Source: Arenicola marina | Taxonomy: Eukaryota > Annelida > Polychaeta > Arenicolidae | NCBI GenBank assembly: GCA_964019135.1 | Contig: OZ025249.1 | Location: 33,865,759 to 33,929,758 of the forward strand | Reading direction: 5' to 3' | DNA length: 64,000 nucleotides | Part shown: piece by piece, positions 47,560 to 58,128 of the stretch | Layout: each line of letters starts with the position of its first letter | Position numbering within the stretch: the stretch's first letter is position 1 | Made by a program: the position numbers and the translations under genes | The notes under the pieces: model-generated | Told to the model about the DNA's origin: nothing | Databases searched by the model: none | The model's input: only the letters and a program-made list of their open reading frames with translations

Positions 47560-48616
47560 ACGGTCCTTCTCCAAAGAGTAATACAACAGGACCACCATTT
47601 ACTGCGATCCTTCTCTAGAGAGTGATACACCGAGATCATCATTTACTGCGGTCCTTCTCCAAAGAGTAGTACGATAGGACCACTATTTACTGCGATCCTT
47701 CTCTAGAGAGCGATACACCGGGATCATCATTTACTGCGGTCCTTCTCTAGAGAGCGATACACCGGGATCATCATTTACTGCGGTCCTTCTCTAAAGACAA
47801 ATACAATAGGACCACCAGTTACTGCGGCCCTTCTCCAAAGAGTAATACAACAGGACCACCATTTACTGCGGTCCTTCTCTAAAGAGTGATAGACCGGGAT
47901 CATCATTTACTGCGGTCTTTCTCAAAAGAGTAGTAAATCGGGACCTTTATTTAGTGATACCACTCCTTAAAAAAAGAACTCTTTCCTGCTGCCTTCGTTA
48001 CCGAATAGCACACCGGGAACACCTCATATTCTGTCATTCTTTAAGAAAGCGACAAGAGTACAGCGGGAAAACCGATTGCTGCCATTCTCTAACGAATAGC
48101 ACAATGAGACCACCATTTGGTGCTGCCATTCTTTAAAGAATAGCACAATGGGACCACCAGTTGGTGCTGCCATTCTTTAAAGAATAGCACAATGGGACCA
48201 TCAGTTGGTGCTGCCATTCTTTAAAGAATAGCACAATGGGACCATCAGTTGGTGCTGCCATTCTTTAAAGAATAGCACAATGGGACCACCGGTTGGTGCT
48301 GCCATTCTTTAAAGAATAGCACAATGGGACCACCAGTTGGTGCTGCCATTCTTTAAAGAATAGCACAATGGGACCATCAGTTGGTGCTGCCATTCTTTAA
48401 AGAATAGCACAATGGGACCACCGGTTGGTGCTGCCATTCTTTAAAGAATAGCACAATGGGACCATCAGTTGGTGCTGCCATTCTTTAAAGAATAGCACAA
48501 TGGGACCACCAGTTGGTGCTGCCATTCTTTAAAGAATAGCGCAAAGAGACCACCAGTTGGTGCTGAAATTCTTTAAAGAATAACACAATGGGACCACCAG
48601 TTGGTGCTGCCATTCG
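47560..48616. repeat. 44-bp minisatellite at the 3' end of the GIMAP-like gene
   Basis: About 24 units of 44 bp. The proximal half (about 48080-48616) is well conserved, each unit holding CAGTTGGTGCTGCCATTC followed by TTTAAAGAATAGCACAATGG. The distal half (47560-48080) is diverged (CCTTCTCTAGAGAG, CCTTCTCCAAAGAG) but keeps the period and the dyad. Conserved units contain the 14-base palindrome ATTCTTTAAAGAAT. The unit nearest the gene encodes the last residues and stop of the GTPase; the rest probably lies in its 3' UTR. Confidence 0.93.
47947..47952 (-). terminator. possible poly(A) signal for the GIMAP-like gene
   Basis: AATAAA on the - strand, about 620 bases beyond the stop codon, within the diverged part of the 44-bp array. 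Its use is inferred; if it is used, the array is in the 3' UTR. Confidence 0.35.
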
Positions 48617-49289
48617 CTTCAAGCTTCTTCCTTATAGCTTCAGTAAGCTTACTGAAGTCCGTATAGCGCTTCTTGATATGCTGAATCACCACCTCGTCAT
48701 AAAGAGCCTCCTTCTGGACAAAATATTCCTTGGTTGCCGGTTTGAGGTTCATCAAAATAGGCTTCAATGCCTCTCTATAACACCTACTCAACTGGTTCTT
48801 GTCAAAACTCTTCCGTTGCTCCTCAAAGTGCACACCAGCGCTGTTGTAGAGATCGGCATCGCCGAGGGCGCGCTCCAGATGGGTCTCGAGGACCTCATAC
48901 AACTCCTTTATAAAGAGCTTTTTTTGGTGGTTAATCTGAAATTTCATCTTCGACGTCTTCTCTTCCTGGAAGTACTTTTGCCTCTCCTTGCTTTGTTTCT
49001 GAGCTTTCCGGAAGATGGCGTTGTCGAATGGCTGGCAGTCCTTGTCCTTCAGCAGGAAGCACAGGGTGGTGAACAGCTGATCGCGCTGCTGCCGCCGTAA
49101 GTAGCCCACATCCGTGTCATTCTCCACGGCCACCACCCTGTTCTTGGCCTCGGTCACGATGAGCTCTGCCAGTGGCGTGCCCTGCTCTAGCTTGGCGATG
49201 TACTTTTTCATGCTGACGGTCGTCAGCATCACGTCGGCGTGCGTGAAAACGATGAAGCTCCTCCGCATCACCTCAGGTCCAAAGAGTTC
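48573..49289 (-). CDS. GIMAP-like: GIMAP-like GTPase, last coding exon (G4/G5, coiled coil, CaaX tail)
   Basis: The exon is entered in phase 0 after the acceptor TTCTCTTTTAAG and gives 238 residues. It starts ELFGPEVMRRSFIVFTHAD, the GIMAP/AIG1 segment with the G4-position motif (FTHAD, about residues 733-737 of the full protein). RVVAVEND follows at about 769-776 as the G5 region. After the G domain comes a long basic/acidic helical stretch rich in K, E and Q (KAQKQSKERQKYFQEEKTSK), likely a coiled coil. The protein ends CVIL, a good CaaX box of the geranylgeranyl type. The last 13 residues and the stop lie in the first unit of the adjacent 44-bp minisatellite. Confidence 0.92.
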   Translation of the reverse strand, partial: ELFGPEVMRRSFIVFTHADVMLTTVSMKKYIAKLEQGTPLAELIVTEAKNRVVAVENDTDVGYLRRQQRDQLFTTLCFLLKDKDCQPFDNAIFRKAQKQSKERQKYFQEEKTSKMKFQINHQKKLFIKELYEVLETHLERALGDADLYNSAGVHFEEQRKSFDKNQLSRCYREALKPILMNLKPATKEYFVQKEALYDEVVIQHIKKRYTDFSKLTEAIRKKLEANGSTNWWSHCVIL

Positions 49290-49775
49290 CTTAAAAGAGA
49301 ATAACAATCAATTATTTACCTGCAAGATATTTAACGATAAATGATACCAATAGTTTTTTTATGTATTGTGACATCTGAGGAAAAACCGTGTTTATTCTCC
49401 TTAGGAAAAATTATACAAAACACGTTCACTATAGATGAAAAAAGGTTTAGTCCAGGTCTGACTAATTCTATCTATTCTATCTATTCTATCTATTCTGTCT
49501 ATCTATCTATCTGTCTATCTATCTATCTATCTATCTAAACATTCGCTTCACTTTTACCGACGGATTGACTTGAACCATGAAGATAAACATGACGCATATG
49601 GTACGGCATACAATTTAGGCATTGTTGATGCAGCTTAAACTCAAGACATATATGAGAATATAAACTTAGAGGGTCAACACTGAAAACAGGTCGAAAATAC
49701 TTAGTAATTTTCAGAGAGAAAAACGTTATCTGACATTATAAGTGTGAGTAACTTTAACCACAATAAGCTTCCCAC
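49290..49775 (-). other. GIMAP-like: GIMAP-like gene intron with TCTA microsatellite
   Basis: Donor GTGGGA (from 49775) and acceptor CTTTTAAG (to 49290) on the - strand. It contains a (TCTA)n/(TCTATTC)n microsatellite at about 49469-49538. AT-rich; nothing coding. Confidence 0.8.
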
Positions 49776-50288
49776 CTTGACTTCCGCGATGGCCTGTCGA
49801 TCCTCTGGCGTGAAGCCGGGGTCTTCTATGTTCATAATGTAGAGAAAGGCGTGAATGCCATCGGGGAAGACCTCCACCAGTTTAGCGATCTCCTCAGCCA
49901 CTTCGGCTGGGGTTCGACTGGTGTCTATCAAACCCGGTGTGTCCAGCACCCGAATCCGCTTGCCGCGGTACAAGATGGAATGGACCTGATTATGATGCGT
50001 CATCGACACTCCGCTCCTTGAAGTCTTGAAGAGCGGCTTCTCGAATATCGTGTTGGCCGTCGAGCTCTTCCCAGCTCCGGTCTTACCAATTAGGATCACA
50101 CGTATCTCGTCTGGCAGGTCACCGAAGGCGGCATTGAGATCGACTTTAATTGACTTGTGAATACGGTTCTTGAGAAACGCCTTGTATTTTTGCTCGTTGC
50201 ACGTAGCCAAAAGGTCAATCTCGAGCGATCCCAAGTTTTGATATTTTTTCAATTCTGCCTCGGTGAAATAGTCTCTCATTTTGAGTAC
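49776..50288 (-). CDS. GIMAP-like: GIMAP-like GTPase, exon with G1-G3 of the AIG1 domain
   Basis: 171 codons, entered after TTGTCTTCTAG and left at GTCAAG before GTGGGA, both phase 0. It holds the P-loop GKTGAGKSS (G1, about residues 615-623 of the joined protein), VSMTHH as the G2 threonine region and VLDTPGLID as G3. A G2-to-G3 spacing typical of AIG1/GIMAP proteins and the segment PEDRQAIAEVKELFG across the next junction place it firmly in that family. GIMAPs are membrane-associated GTPases that oligomerise and act in immunity and cell survival in vertebrates; expanded families exist in molluscs and other invertebrates. An in-frame ATG at 50279 could start a shorter protein, but upstream exons join in frame. 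Confidence 0.93.
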
Positions 50289-50833
50289 CTAGAAGACAAG
50301 AAAAATCTAGAACGTCGCAACTTCCTAAATAAAATAATATGCATAAATTTAAACTAAAAACTGACCAAGAAAAATTGATGTTAAATGAGTAAATTTAACA
50401 TCGCTTCGCTTCCGTGTTGCACCGCGTAGTCGTTTATACCACAGAAACGTTGTGAAACATGATCTTAGCTCTTATGACAACATTGCTAATTAACACAATG
50501 TTACATGATCATGAACTTTTTTTCTAAAGAGAAAGTACGGAGTTAGTCGGAAAAAAAAGAAATTCATGGGCGTGTCTAGGTGGGGGGGGGGGGGCACAGG
50601 GGGCATGTGCCCCCCTTTCAGACCCAAAAGTATATCTGTGTCCCCCCTCTGGTCGTCAAACAAATAACGGACCCCTTATTCGCAAATTTTAAGCCGCCCC
50701 TCCCCCTCCCCGGTCGTCAATTTTGTTTTATTGTGCCCCCCCCCCCTTTCAAGGATTTCTGCACACGCCCGTCCAATTGAACGCCTTTATTAGCTCATCG
50801 GTAAATGTTTAAAGTTTGAACAGCGTAACTTAC
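50289..50833 (-). other. GIMAP-like: GIMAP-like gene intron
   Basis: Donor GTAAGT (from 50833) and acceptor TCTTCTAG (to 50289) on the - strand. It holds G and C runs near 50581-50592 and 50736-50745. Nothing coding. Confidence 0.7.
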
Positions 50834-50868
50834 GTATGGCGTTTGGACACCGGCGCCTGTGCGATCTT
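50834..50868 (-). CDS. GIMAP-like: GIMAP-like GTPase, 35-bp microexon
   Basis: A 35-base segment between a strong acceptor (GTTCTGTTTCAG) and a consensus donor (CATAC before GTAAGT) on the - strand. It is entered in phase 1 and left in phase 0, and encodes EDRTGAGVQTPY with its first base from the previous exon. The other two reading phases fail to join the G-domain exon, so the phase is forced. Together with the 45-bp exon at 51110 it links the middle region to the GTPase domain. It is too short to show up as an open frame. Confidence 0.75.
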
Positions 50869-51109
50869 CTGAAACAGAACAACACTCACGATTTTGGTCG
50901 TTTTACGACTTCGAGGCTATCAACAGTGTTTGTAAAAACAAAATCATCACTTTAACATTAACATCGGCGTGGGAAGGGACTCCTAGAGTTCATGCCACTT
51001 CGTGCGGCATTCGTGTGTACTACGTCATCACATTGTGGATACATGCTGTGTGAGAACGAGTAACTTGAAATGCTTAATTACCAGTATTCGGGAGCCAATT
51101 AAGCCTTAC

Positions 51110-51154
51110 CTGGACCCTCAAACACCTTGCCTGGGCGGTATTTCTTCAGGACAC
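51110..51154 (-). CDS. GIMAP-like: GIMAP-like GTPase, 45-bp microexon
   Basis: A 45-base segment on the - strand between a pyrimidine-rich acceptor (CTTTCTTTTGGTACTTAG) and a donor (TCCAG before GTAAGG). It is entered and left in phase 1 and encodes CVLKKYRPGKVFEGP. The T that ends the exon at 57303 completes its first codon (TGT), and its final G completes GAA with the next exon; any other base order would give a stop. This phase agreement is the main evidence. No family match is recognised. Confidence 0.75.
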
Positions 51155-51176
51155 CTAAGTACCAAAAGAAAGGGCA

Positions 51177-52568
51177 TACGTACACATGCAATATGTACAC
51201 ATGCAATATGTACACATGCAATATGTACACATGCAATATGTACACATGCAATATGTACGCATGTAATATGTAATACATGTAATACGTACACATGTAATAT
51301 GTACACATGTAATATGTACACATGTAATATGTACACATGTAATACGTAATAATGTAATACGTAATAATATAATAAGTACACAAGTAATATGTACACATGA
51401 AATATGTACACATGAAACATGTACACATGAAACATGTACACATGAAATATGTACACATGAAATATGTACACATGTAATGTGTACATATGTAATATGTAAG
51501 ACTTGTAATATGTACTCATGTAATATGTGCACACATGTAATATGTACTTATGTAATATGTACTTATGTAATATGTGCACATGTAATATGTGCACATGTAA
51601 TATGTACACATGTAATTTGTACACATATAATATGTAATACATGTAATATGTACACATGTAATATGTACACATGTAATATGTACACGTGCAATATGTAATA
51701 CATGTAATATGTAATACATGTAATATGTACACATGTAATATGAAACATCTAGTATGAAACACATGTAATATGTACTCATGTAATATGTGCACATGTAATA
51801 TGTGCACATGTAATATGTGCACATGTAATATGTGCACATGTAATAGGTAACATGTAGTATGAAACACATGTAATATGTACTCCTGTAATATGTGCACATG
51901 TAGTATGTACTCATGTAATATGTGCACATGTCATATGTAACATGTAGTATGAAACATATGTAATATGTAGGCCTACACGTGAAGTATGTACACATGTAAT
52001 ATCAGGGTGCTCCACACTTTACAGAGTAGACAGACAAAGCATTTGGAGTAGCCAGCACATTGTCATTGCCAACCGTTTTTTTTTACCTTTTAACATATTT
52101 AATATGAAAAATGTAGACGGCGCAAGTTATACTAGTAGCCGGCGTAATCGCCGGCCGCTGGGACTTGTGGAGTACTCTGACTATATAAGACATGTAATAT
52201 GCACACATGTAATATGTGCACATGTAATATGTGCACATGTAATATGTAACATGTAGTATTAAACACATGTAGTATTAAACACCTGTAATATGTACACATG
52301 TAATATGAAACACATGTAATATGTACACATGTAATATTTACACATGTAATATTTACACATGTAATATGTGCACATGTAATATGTAATACATGTAATATGT
52401 ACACAGGTAATATGTAAGACATGTAATATGTACACATGTAATATGTACACATGTAATATGTACACATGTAATATGTACACATTGATATGTACACACGTAA
52501 TATGTAAGACACGTAATATGTACACATGTAATATGTAAGGCATGTAATATATAAACATGTAACATGGA
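51177..52568. repeat. 15-bp AT-rich minisatellite inside the GIMAP-like gene
   Basis: Units of ACATGTAATATGTAC (15 bp) with many length and base variants (13-17 bp; ACATGAAATATGTAC, ATACGTAATA, GTGCACATGTAATATGT). It lies in the large intron of the - strand gene, directly beyond the acceptor of the 45-bp exon. A non-repetitive patch at about 52005-52190 interrupts it and contains the hairpin GCCGGCG-TAAT-CGCCGGC (52138-52155). The tyrosine/cysteine/threonine-rich open frames here are artefacts. Confidence 0.93.
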
Positions 52569-52674
52569 CTGAATCATATAACGGGGAAAACAAAGGGGGG
52601 TGGGGTGGGGGGGGGAGGCTTAACGTTGATGAATTGCTGGGCCACCTGATTTTCTGCAATGGCATAAAGATATA

Positions 52675-55600
52675 GGTATGTGATGAGGACTTACATACAG
52701 GACACTGGTCATCAGGTCTGTGATGAGGACTTACATAAAGGACACTGGTCATCAGGTCTGCGATGATGACTTACATACAGGACCCTGGTCATCAGGTCTG
52801 CGATGATAACTTACATATAGGGCACTGGTCATCAGGTCAGCGATGAAGACTTACATACAGGACACTGGTCATCAGGTCTGTGATGAGAACTTACATATAG
52901 GACACTGGTCATCAGGTCTGCGATGAGGACTTACATATAGGACGCTGGTCATCAGGTCTGTGATGAGGACTTACATATAGGAGGACACTGGTCATCAGGT
53001 CTGTTATGAGGATTTACATACAGGACACTGGTCATCAGGTCTGCGATGAGAACTTCCATATAGGGCACTGGTCATCAGGTCGGCGATGAGGACTTACATA
53101 CAGGACACTGGTCATCAGGTCTGTGATGAGAACTTACATATAGGACACTGGTCATCAGGTCTGCGATGAGGACTTACATATAGGACGCTGGTCACCAGGT
53201 CTGTGATGAGGACTTACATATTGGACACTGGTCATCAGGTCTGTTATGAGGAGTTGCATCCAGGACACTGGTCATCAGGTCTGCGATGATGACTTACATA
53301 CAGGACACTGGTCATGAGGTCTGCGATGAGAACTTACATATAGGGCACTGGTCATCAGGTCTGTGATGAGGACTTACATACAGGACACTGGTCATCAGGT
53401 CTGTGATGAGAACTTACATATAGGACACTGGTCATCAGGTCTGCGATGAGGACTTACATATAGGACGCTGGTCATCAGGTCTGCGATGATGACTTACATA
53501 CAGGACCCTGGTCATCAGGTCTGCGATGAGAACTTACATATAGGACATTGGTCATCAGGTCTGCGATGAGGACTTACATATAGGACGCTGGTCATCAGGT
53601 CTGTGATGAGGACTTACATATAGGACACTGGTCATCAGGTCTGTTATGAGGATTTGCATACAGGACACTGGTCATCAGGTCTGCGATGAGAACTTACATA
53701 TAGGACACTGGTCATCAAGTCTGCGATGCGAACTTACATATAGAACACTGATCATCAGGACTGCGATGCGAACTTACATATAGAACACTGGTCATCAGGT
53801 CTGTTATGAGGATTTACATATAGGAGGACACTGGTCATCAGGTCTGTTATGAGGATTTACATACAGGACACTGGTCATCAGGTCTGCGATGAGAACTTCC
53901 ATATAGGGCACTGGTCATCAGGTCGGCGATGAGGACTTACATACAGGACACTGGTCATCAGGTCTGTGATGAGAACTTACATATAGGACACTGGTCATCA
54001 GGTCTGCGATGAGGACTTACATATAGGACGCTGGTTATCAGGTCTGTGATGAGGACTTACATATTGGACACTGGTCATCAGGTCTGCGATGATGACTTAC
54101 ATACAGGACACTGGTCATGAGGTCTGCGATGAGAACTTACATATAGGGCACTGGTCATGTGATGAGGACTTACATACAGGACACTGGTCATCAGGTCTGT
54201 GATGAGAACTTACATATAGGACACTGGTCATCAGGTCTGCGATGAGGACTTACATATAGGACCCTGGTCATCAGGTCTGCGATGAGAACTTACATATAGG
54301 ACATTGGTCATCAGGTCTGCGATGAGGACTTACATATAGGACGATGGTCATCAGGTCTGTGATGAGGACTTACATATAGGACACTGGTCATCAGGTCTGT
54401 TATGAGGATTTGCATACAGGACACTGGTCATCAGGTCTGCGATGAGAACTTACATATAGGACACTGGTCATCAAGTCTACGATGAGAACTTACATATAGG
54501 ACACTGATCATCAGGTCTGCGATGCGAACTTACATATAGAACACTGATCATCAGGTATGTGATGAGGACTTACATACAGGACACTGGTCATCAGGTCTGT
54601 GATGAGGACTTACATACAGGACACTGGTCATCAGGTCTATGATGAGGACTTACATATAGGACGCTGATCATCAGGTCTGTGATGAGGACTTACATAAAGG
54701 ACACTGGTCATCAGGCCTGCGATGATGACTTACATACAGGACCCTGGTCATCAGGTCTGCGATGAGAACTTACATATAGGGCACTGGTCATCAGGTCAGC
54801 GATGAGGACTTACATACAGGACACTGGTCATCCGGTCTGTGATGAGAACTTTCATATAGGACGCTGGTCATCAGGTCTGCGATGATGACTTACATACAGG
54901 ACCCTGGTCATCAGGTCTGCGATGAGAACTTACATATTGGACACTGGTCATCAGGTCTGCGATGAGGACTTACATATAGGACGCTGGTCATCAGGTCTGT
55001 GATGAGGACTTACATATAGGAGGACACTGGTCATCAGGTCTGTTATGAGGATTTACATACAGGACACTGGTCATCAGGTCTGCGATGAGAACTTCCATAT
55101 AGGGCACTGGTCATCAGGTCGGCGATGAGGACTTACATACAGGACACTGGTCATCAGGTCTGTGATGAGAACTTACATATAGGACACTGGTCATCAGGTC
55201 TGCGATGAGGACTTACATATAGGACGCTGGTCATCAGGTCTGTGATGAGGACTTACATATTGGACACTGGTCATCAGGTCTGTTATGAGGACTTACATAA
55301 AGGACACTGGTCATCAGGTCTGCGATGATGACTTACATATAGGACGCTGGTCATCAGGTCTGCGATGATGACTTACATACAGGACCCTGGTCATCAGGTC
55401 TGCGATGAGAACTTACATATAGGACATTGGTCATCAGGTCTGCGATGAGGACTTACATATAGGACGCTGGTCATCAGGTCTGTGATGAGGACTTACATAT
55501 AGGACACTGGTCATCAGGTCTGTTATGAGGATTTACATACAGGACACTGGTCATCAGGTCTGCGATGAGAACTTACATATAGGACACTGGTCATCAAGTC

Positions 55601-57330
55601 TGCGATGCGAACTTACATATAGAACACTGATCATCAGGTCTGCGATGCGAACTTACATATAGAACACTGGTCATCAGGTCTGTTATGAGGATTTACATAT
55701 AGGAGGACACTGGTCATCAGGTCTGTTATGAGGATTTACATACAGGACACTGGTCATCAGGTCTGCGATGAGAACTTCCATATAGGGCACTGGTCATCAG
55801 GTCGGCGATGAGAACTTACATACAGGACACTGGTCATCAGGTCTGCGATTAGGACTTACATATTGGACACTGGTCATCAGGTCTGTTATGAGGAGTTGCA
55901 TACAGGACACTGGTCATCAGGTCTGTGATGAGGACTTACATAAAGGACACTGGTCATCAGGTCTGCGATGATGACTTACATACAGGACACTGGTCATGAG
56001 GTCTGCGATGAGAACTTACATATAGGGCACTGGTCATCAGGTATGTGATGAGGACTTACATACAGGACACTGGTCATCAGGTCTGTGATGAGAACTTACA
56101 TATAGGACACTGGTCATCAGGTCTGCGATGAGGACTTACATATAGGACGCTGGTCATCAGGTCTGCGATGATGACTTACATACAGGACCCTGGTCATCAG
56201 GTCTGCGATGAGAACTTACATATAGGACATTGGTCATCAGGTCTGCGATGAGGACTTACATTTAGGACGCTGGTCATCAGGTCTGTTATGAGGATTTGCA
56301 TACAGGACACTGGTCATCAGGTCTGCGATGAGAACTTACATATAGCACACTGGTCATGAAGTCTGCGATGAGAACTTACATATAGGACACTGATCATCAG
56401 GTCTGCGATGAGAACTTACATATAGGACACTGATCATCAGGTATGTGATGAGGACTTACATACAGGACCCTTGTCATCAGGTCTGTGATCAGGACTTACA
56501 TACAGGACACTGGTCATCAGGTCTATGATGAGGACTTACATATAGGACACTGGTCATCAGGTCTGCGATGAGAACTTACATATATGACACTGGTCATCAG
56601 GTCTGCCATGAGAACTTACATATAGGACACTGATCATCAGGTATGTGATGAGGACTTACATACAGGACACTGGTCATCAGGTCTATGATGAGGACTTACA
56701 CATAGGACCCTGGTGACCAGGTCTGTGATGAGGACTTACATATAGGACACTGGTCATCAGGTCTGTGATGAGAACTTACATATATGACACTGGTCATCAG
56801 GTCTGTTATGAGGATTTACATATAGGAGGACACTGGTCATCAGGTCTGCGATTAGAACTTACATATAGGACACTGGTCATCAGGTCTGTGATGAGGACTT
56901 CCATACCGGACACTGTTCATTAGGTCTGTGATGAGGACTTACATATAGGCCACTGGTCATCAGGTCTATGATGAGGACTTACACATAGGACCCTGGTGAC
57001 CAGGTCTGTGATGAGGACTTACATATAGGACACTGGTCATCAGGTCTGTGATGAGGACTTACATATAGGACAGTGAATATGAGGTCTGTGATGAGGACTT
57101 ACATATAGGACACTGGTCATCAGGTCTGTGATGAGGACTTACATACAGGGCACTGTTCATCAGGTATGTGATGAGGACTTACATACGGGACACTGGTCAT
57201 CAGGTCTGTGATGAGGACTTACATATAGGACATTGGTTATCAGGTCTGGGATGAGGACTTACATATGGGACACTGGTGATCAGGTCTGTGATGAGGACTT
57301 ACATATAGGACACTGGTCATCAGGTCTAGG
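52675..57330. repeat. 40-bp satellite made of copies of an exon end plus 5' splice site
   Basis: About 116 units of 40 bp (a few of 43 bp with an extra GGA). On the - strand each unit reads AGACCTGATGACCAGTGTCC, TATAT, then GTAAGTCCTCATCAC. At 57303 this same sequence is the end of a coding exon (…RPDDQCPI) and its donor GTAAGT. Most units keep GTAAGT; a minority read GTAAAT, GCAAAT, GGAAGT or GCAACT. Large blocks are duplicated, for example the unit with ACTTCCATATAGGGCAC at 53041, 53884, 55080 and 55763. Confidence 0.96.
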
Positions 57331-57622
57331 GTCGACTTTTATACATTTGAGCTTCGCCAGCCTTTCCAAATCGTCCTCCATCAGACGTCGACCCTCCAGA
57401 GCTCCACCCTGTACCACTAATAGGTCCTCCCGCTGCCAGAGGTCAAGGTCACTGTCAGCGGACCAGTACCACAGTCTCACGTGACGGCAATAAGCAAACC
57501 TCACGGAGGTATCCAGTGGTTCTGTTCCGAGAAAGAAAGCTTTTTCATTAGGCATAAGCCCGAAATCACGATTAGAGTAAGTATGCGGATGCATTAATGG
57601 CAGTTTTTTAGCACAGGTTCCT
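57303..57622 (-). CDS. GIMAP-like: GIMAP-like GTPase, middle exon (unknown domain)
   Basis: About 107 codons on the - strand. It ends …KVDPRPDDQCPI with a phase-1 T before the consensus donor GTAAGT at 57302. The left border is uncertain. The acceptor TTGCCATAG gives a start at 57622 (phase 2, if the small exon at 57669 is used), and GCCATAGAG gives 57620 (phase 1, if joined directly to the exon ending at 58129). Both keep the frame. The sequence is soluble and mixed (RLWYWSADSDLDLWQRED, then an E/L-rich helix ending ERLAKLK). I do not recognise the family. A read-through into the intron would add about seven residues and stop in the first repeat unit. Confidence 0.75.
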
Positions 57623-57668
57623 CTATGGCAATTCATCCAACAAAAAGAACAAAAACAAAAATACTGAC

Positions 57669-57723
57669 CGTCGAAATCTAAATTTGTCCATCACGGGTGA
57701 CAGTGAGAGAGTATCAACGTAAA
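57669..57723 (-). CDS. GIMAP-like: possible small exon of the GIMAP-like gene
   Basis: 55 bases on the - strand after a weak acceptor (ATTGATATAG) and before a donor GTCAGT, identical to the donor of the previous exon. It is entered in phase 1 and left in phase 2, consistent with both neighbours, and encodes VYVDTLSLSPVMDKFRFR. Against it: the intron to the next exon would be only 46 nt, and the acceptor has a poor pyrimidine tract. If it is skipped, the next exon starts at 57620 and the frame is still intact. Confidence 0.4.
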
Positions 57724-57969
57724 CTATATCAATATTACCATCACCACGGTATGCATTGAGTACATGTTGGCTTGGTAGAAAGCCACAGTGACAGTGTACA
57801 TCATAACTGCACTCAGTGCTGCATATTATACGCATTAGTTACGCGAGGCGAGCTTGTTATACTGTAACGCTATAGGACGCCGGTGGACAAAAGTCCACTG
57901 TAGAAACCTTTTTTATGTACTTTAAATCTATTTTAGTTTTACTTTTAAACTGTGTACATACTTTACTTA

Positions 57970-58066
57970 TTATATAATTTAACGCTTTTTACATAATTTA
58001 ACACTTTTTATATAATTTAAAACTTTTTATAGAATTTAATACTTTTTATATACTTTAACACTTTTC
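57970..58066. repeat. 19-bp AT-rich short tandem repeat
   Basis: Five imperfect units such as ATAATTTAACACTTTTTAT within an intron of the GIMAP-like gene. Confidence 0.8.
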
Positions 58067-58128
58067 ATCTAAAAAAAGTTATAGTATATACAAGTTTTTT
58101 GAGTAATTGATGTTATCTTTATACTGAC

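Noticed and set aside
48588..49100. 170-codon + strand frame opposite the GIMAP-like exon
   Set aside because: It is the antisense shadow of the exon encoding the G4/G5 and coiled-coil region.
49701..50279. Stand-alone 192-residue GTPase starting at 50279
   Set aside because: The frame runs past a good donor (GTGGGA at 49775) into intron sequence, and the G4/G5 motifs are found in phase in the next exon, so this is one exon and not a whole protein.
51099..52752. Tyrosine/cysteine/methionine-rich frames, up to 269 codons
   Set aside because: They arise from the 15-bp AT-rich array inside an intron of the GIMAP-like gene.
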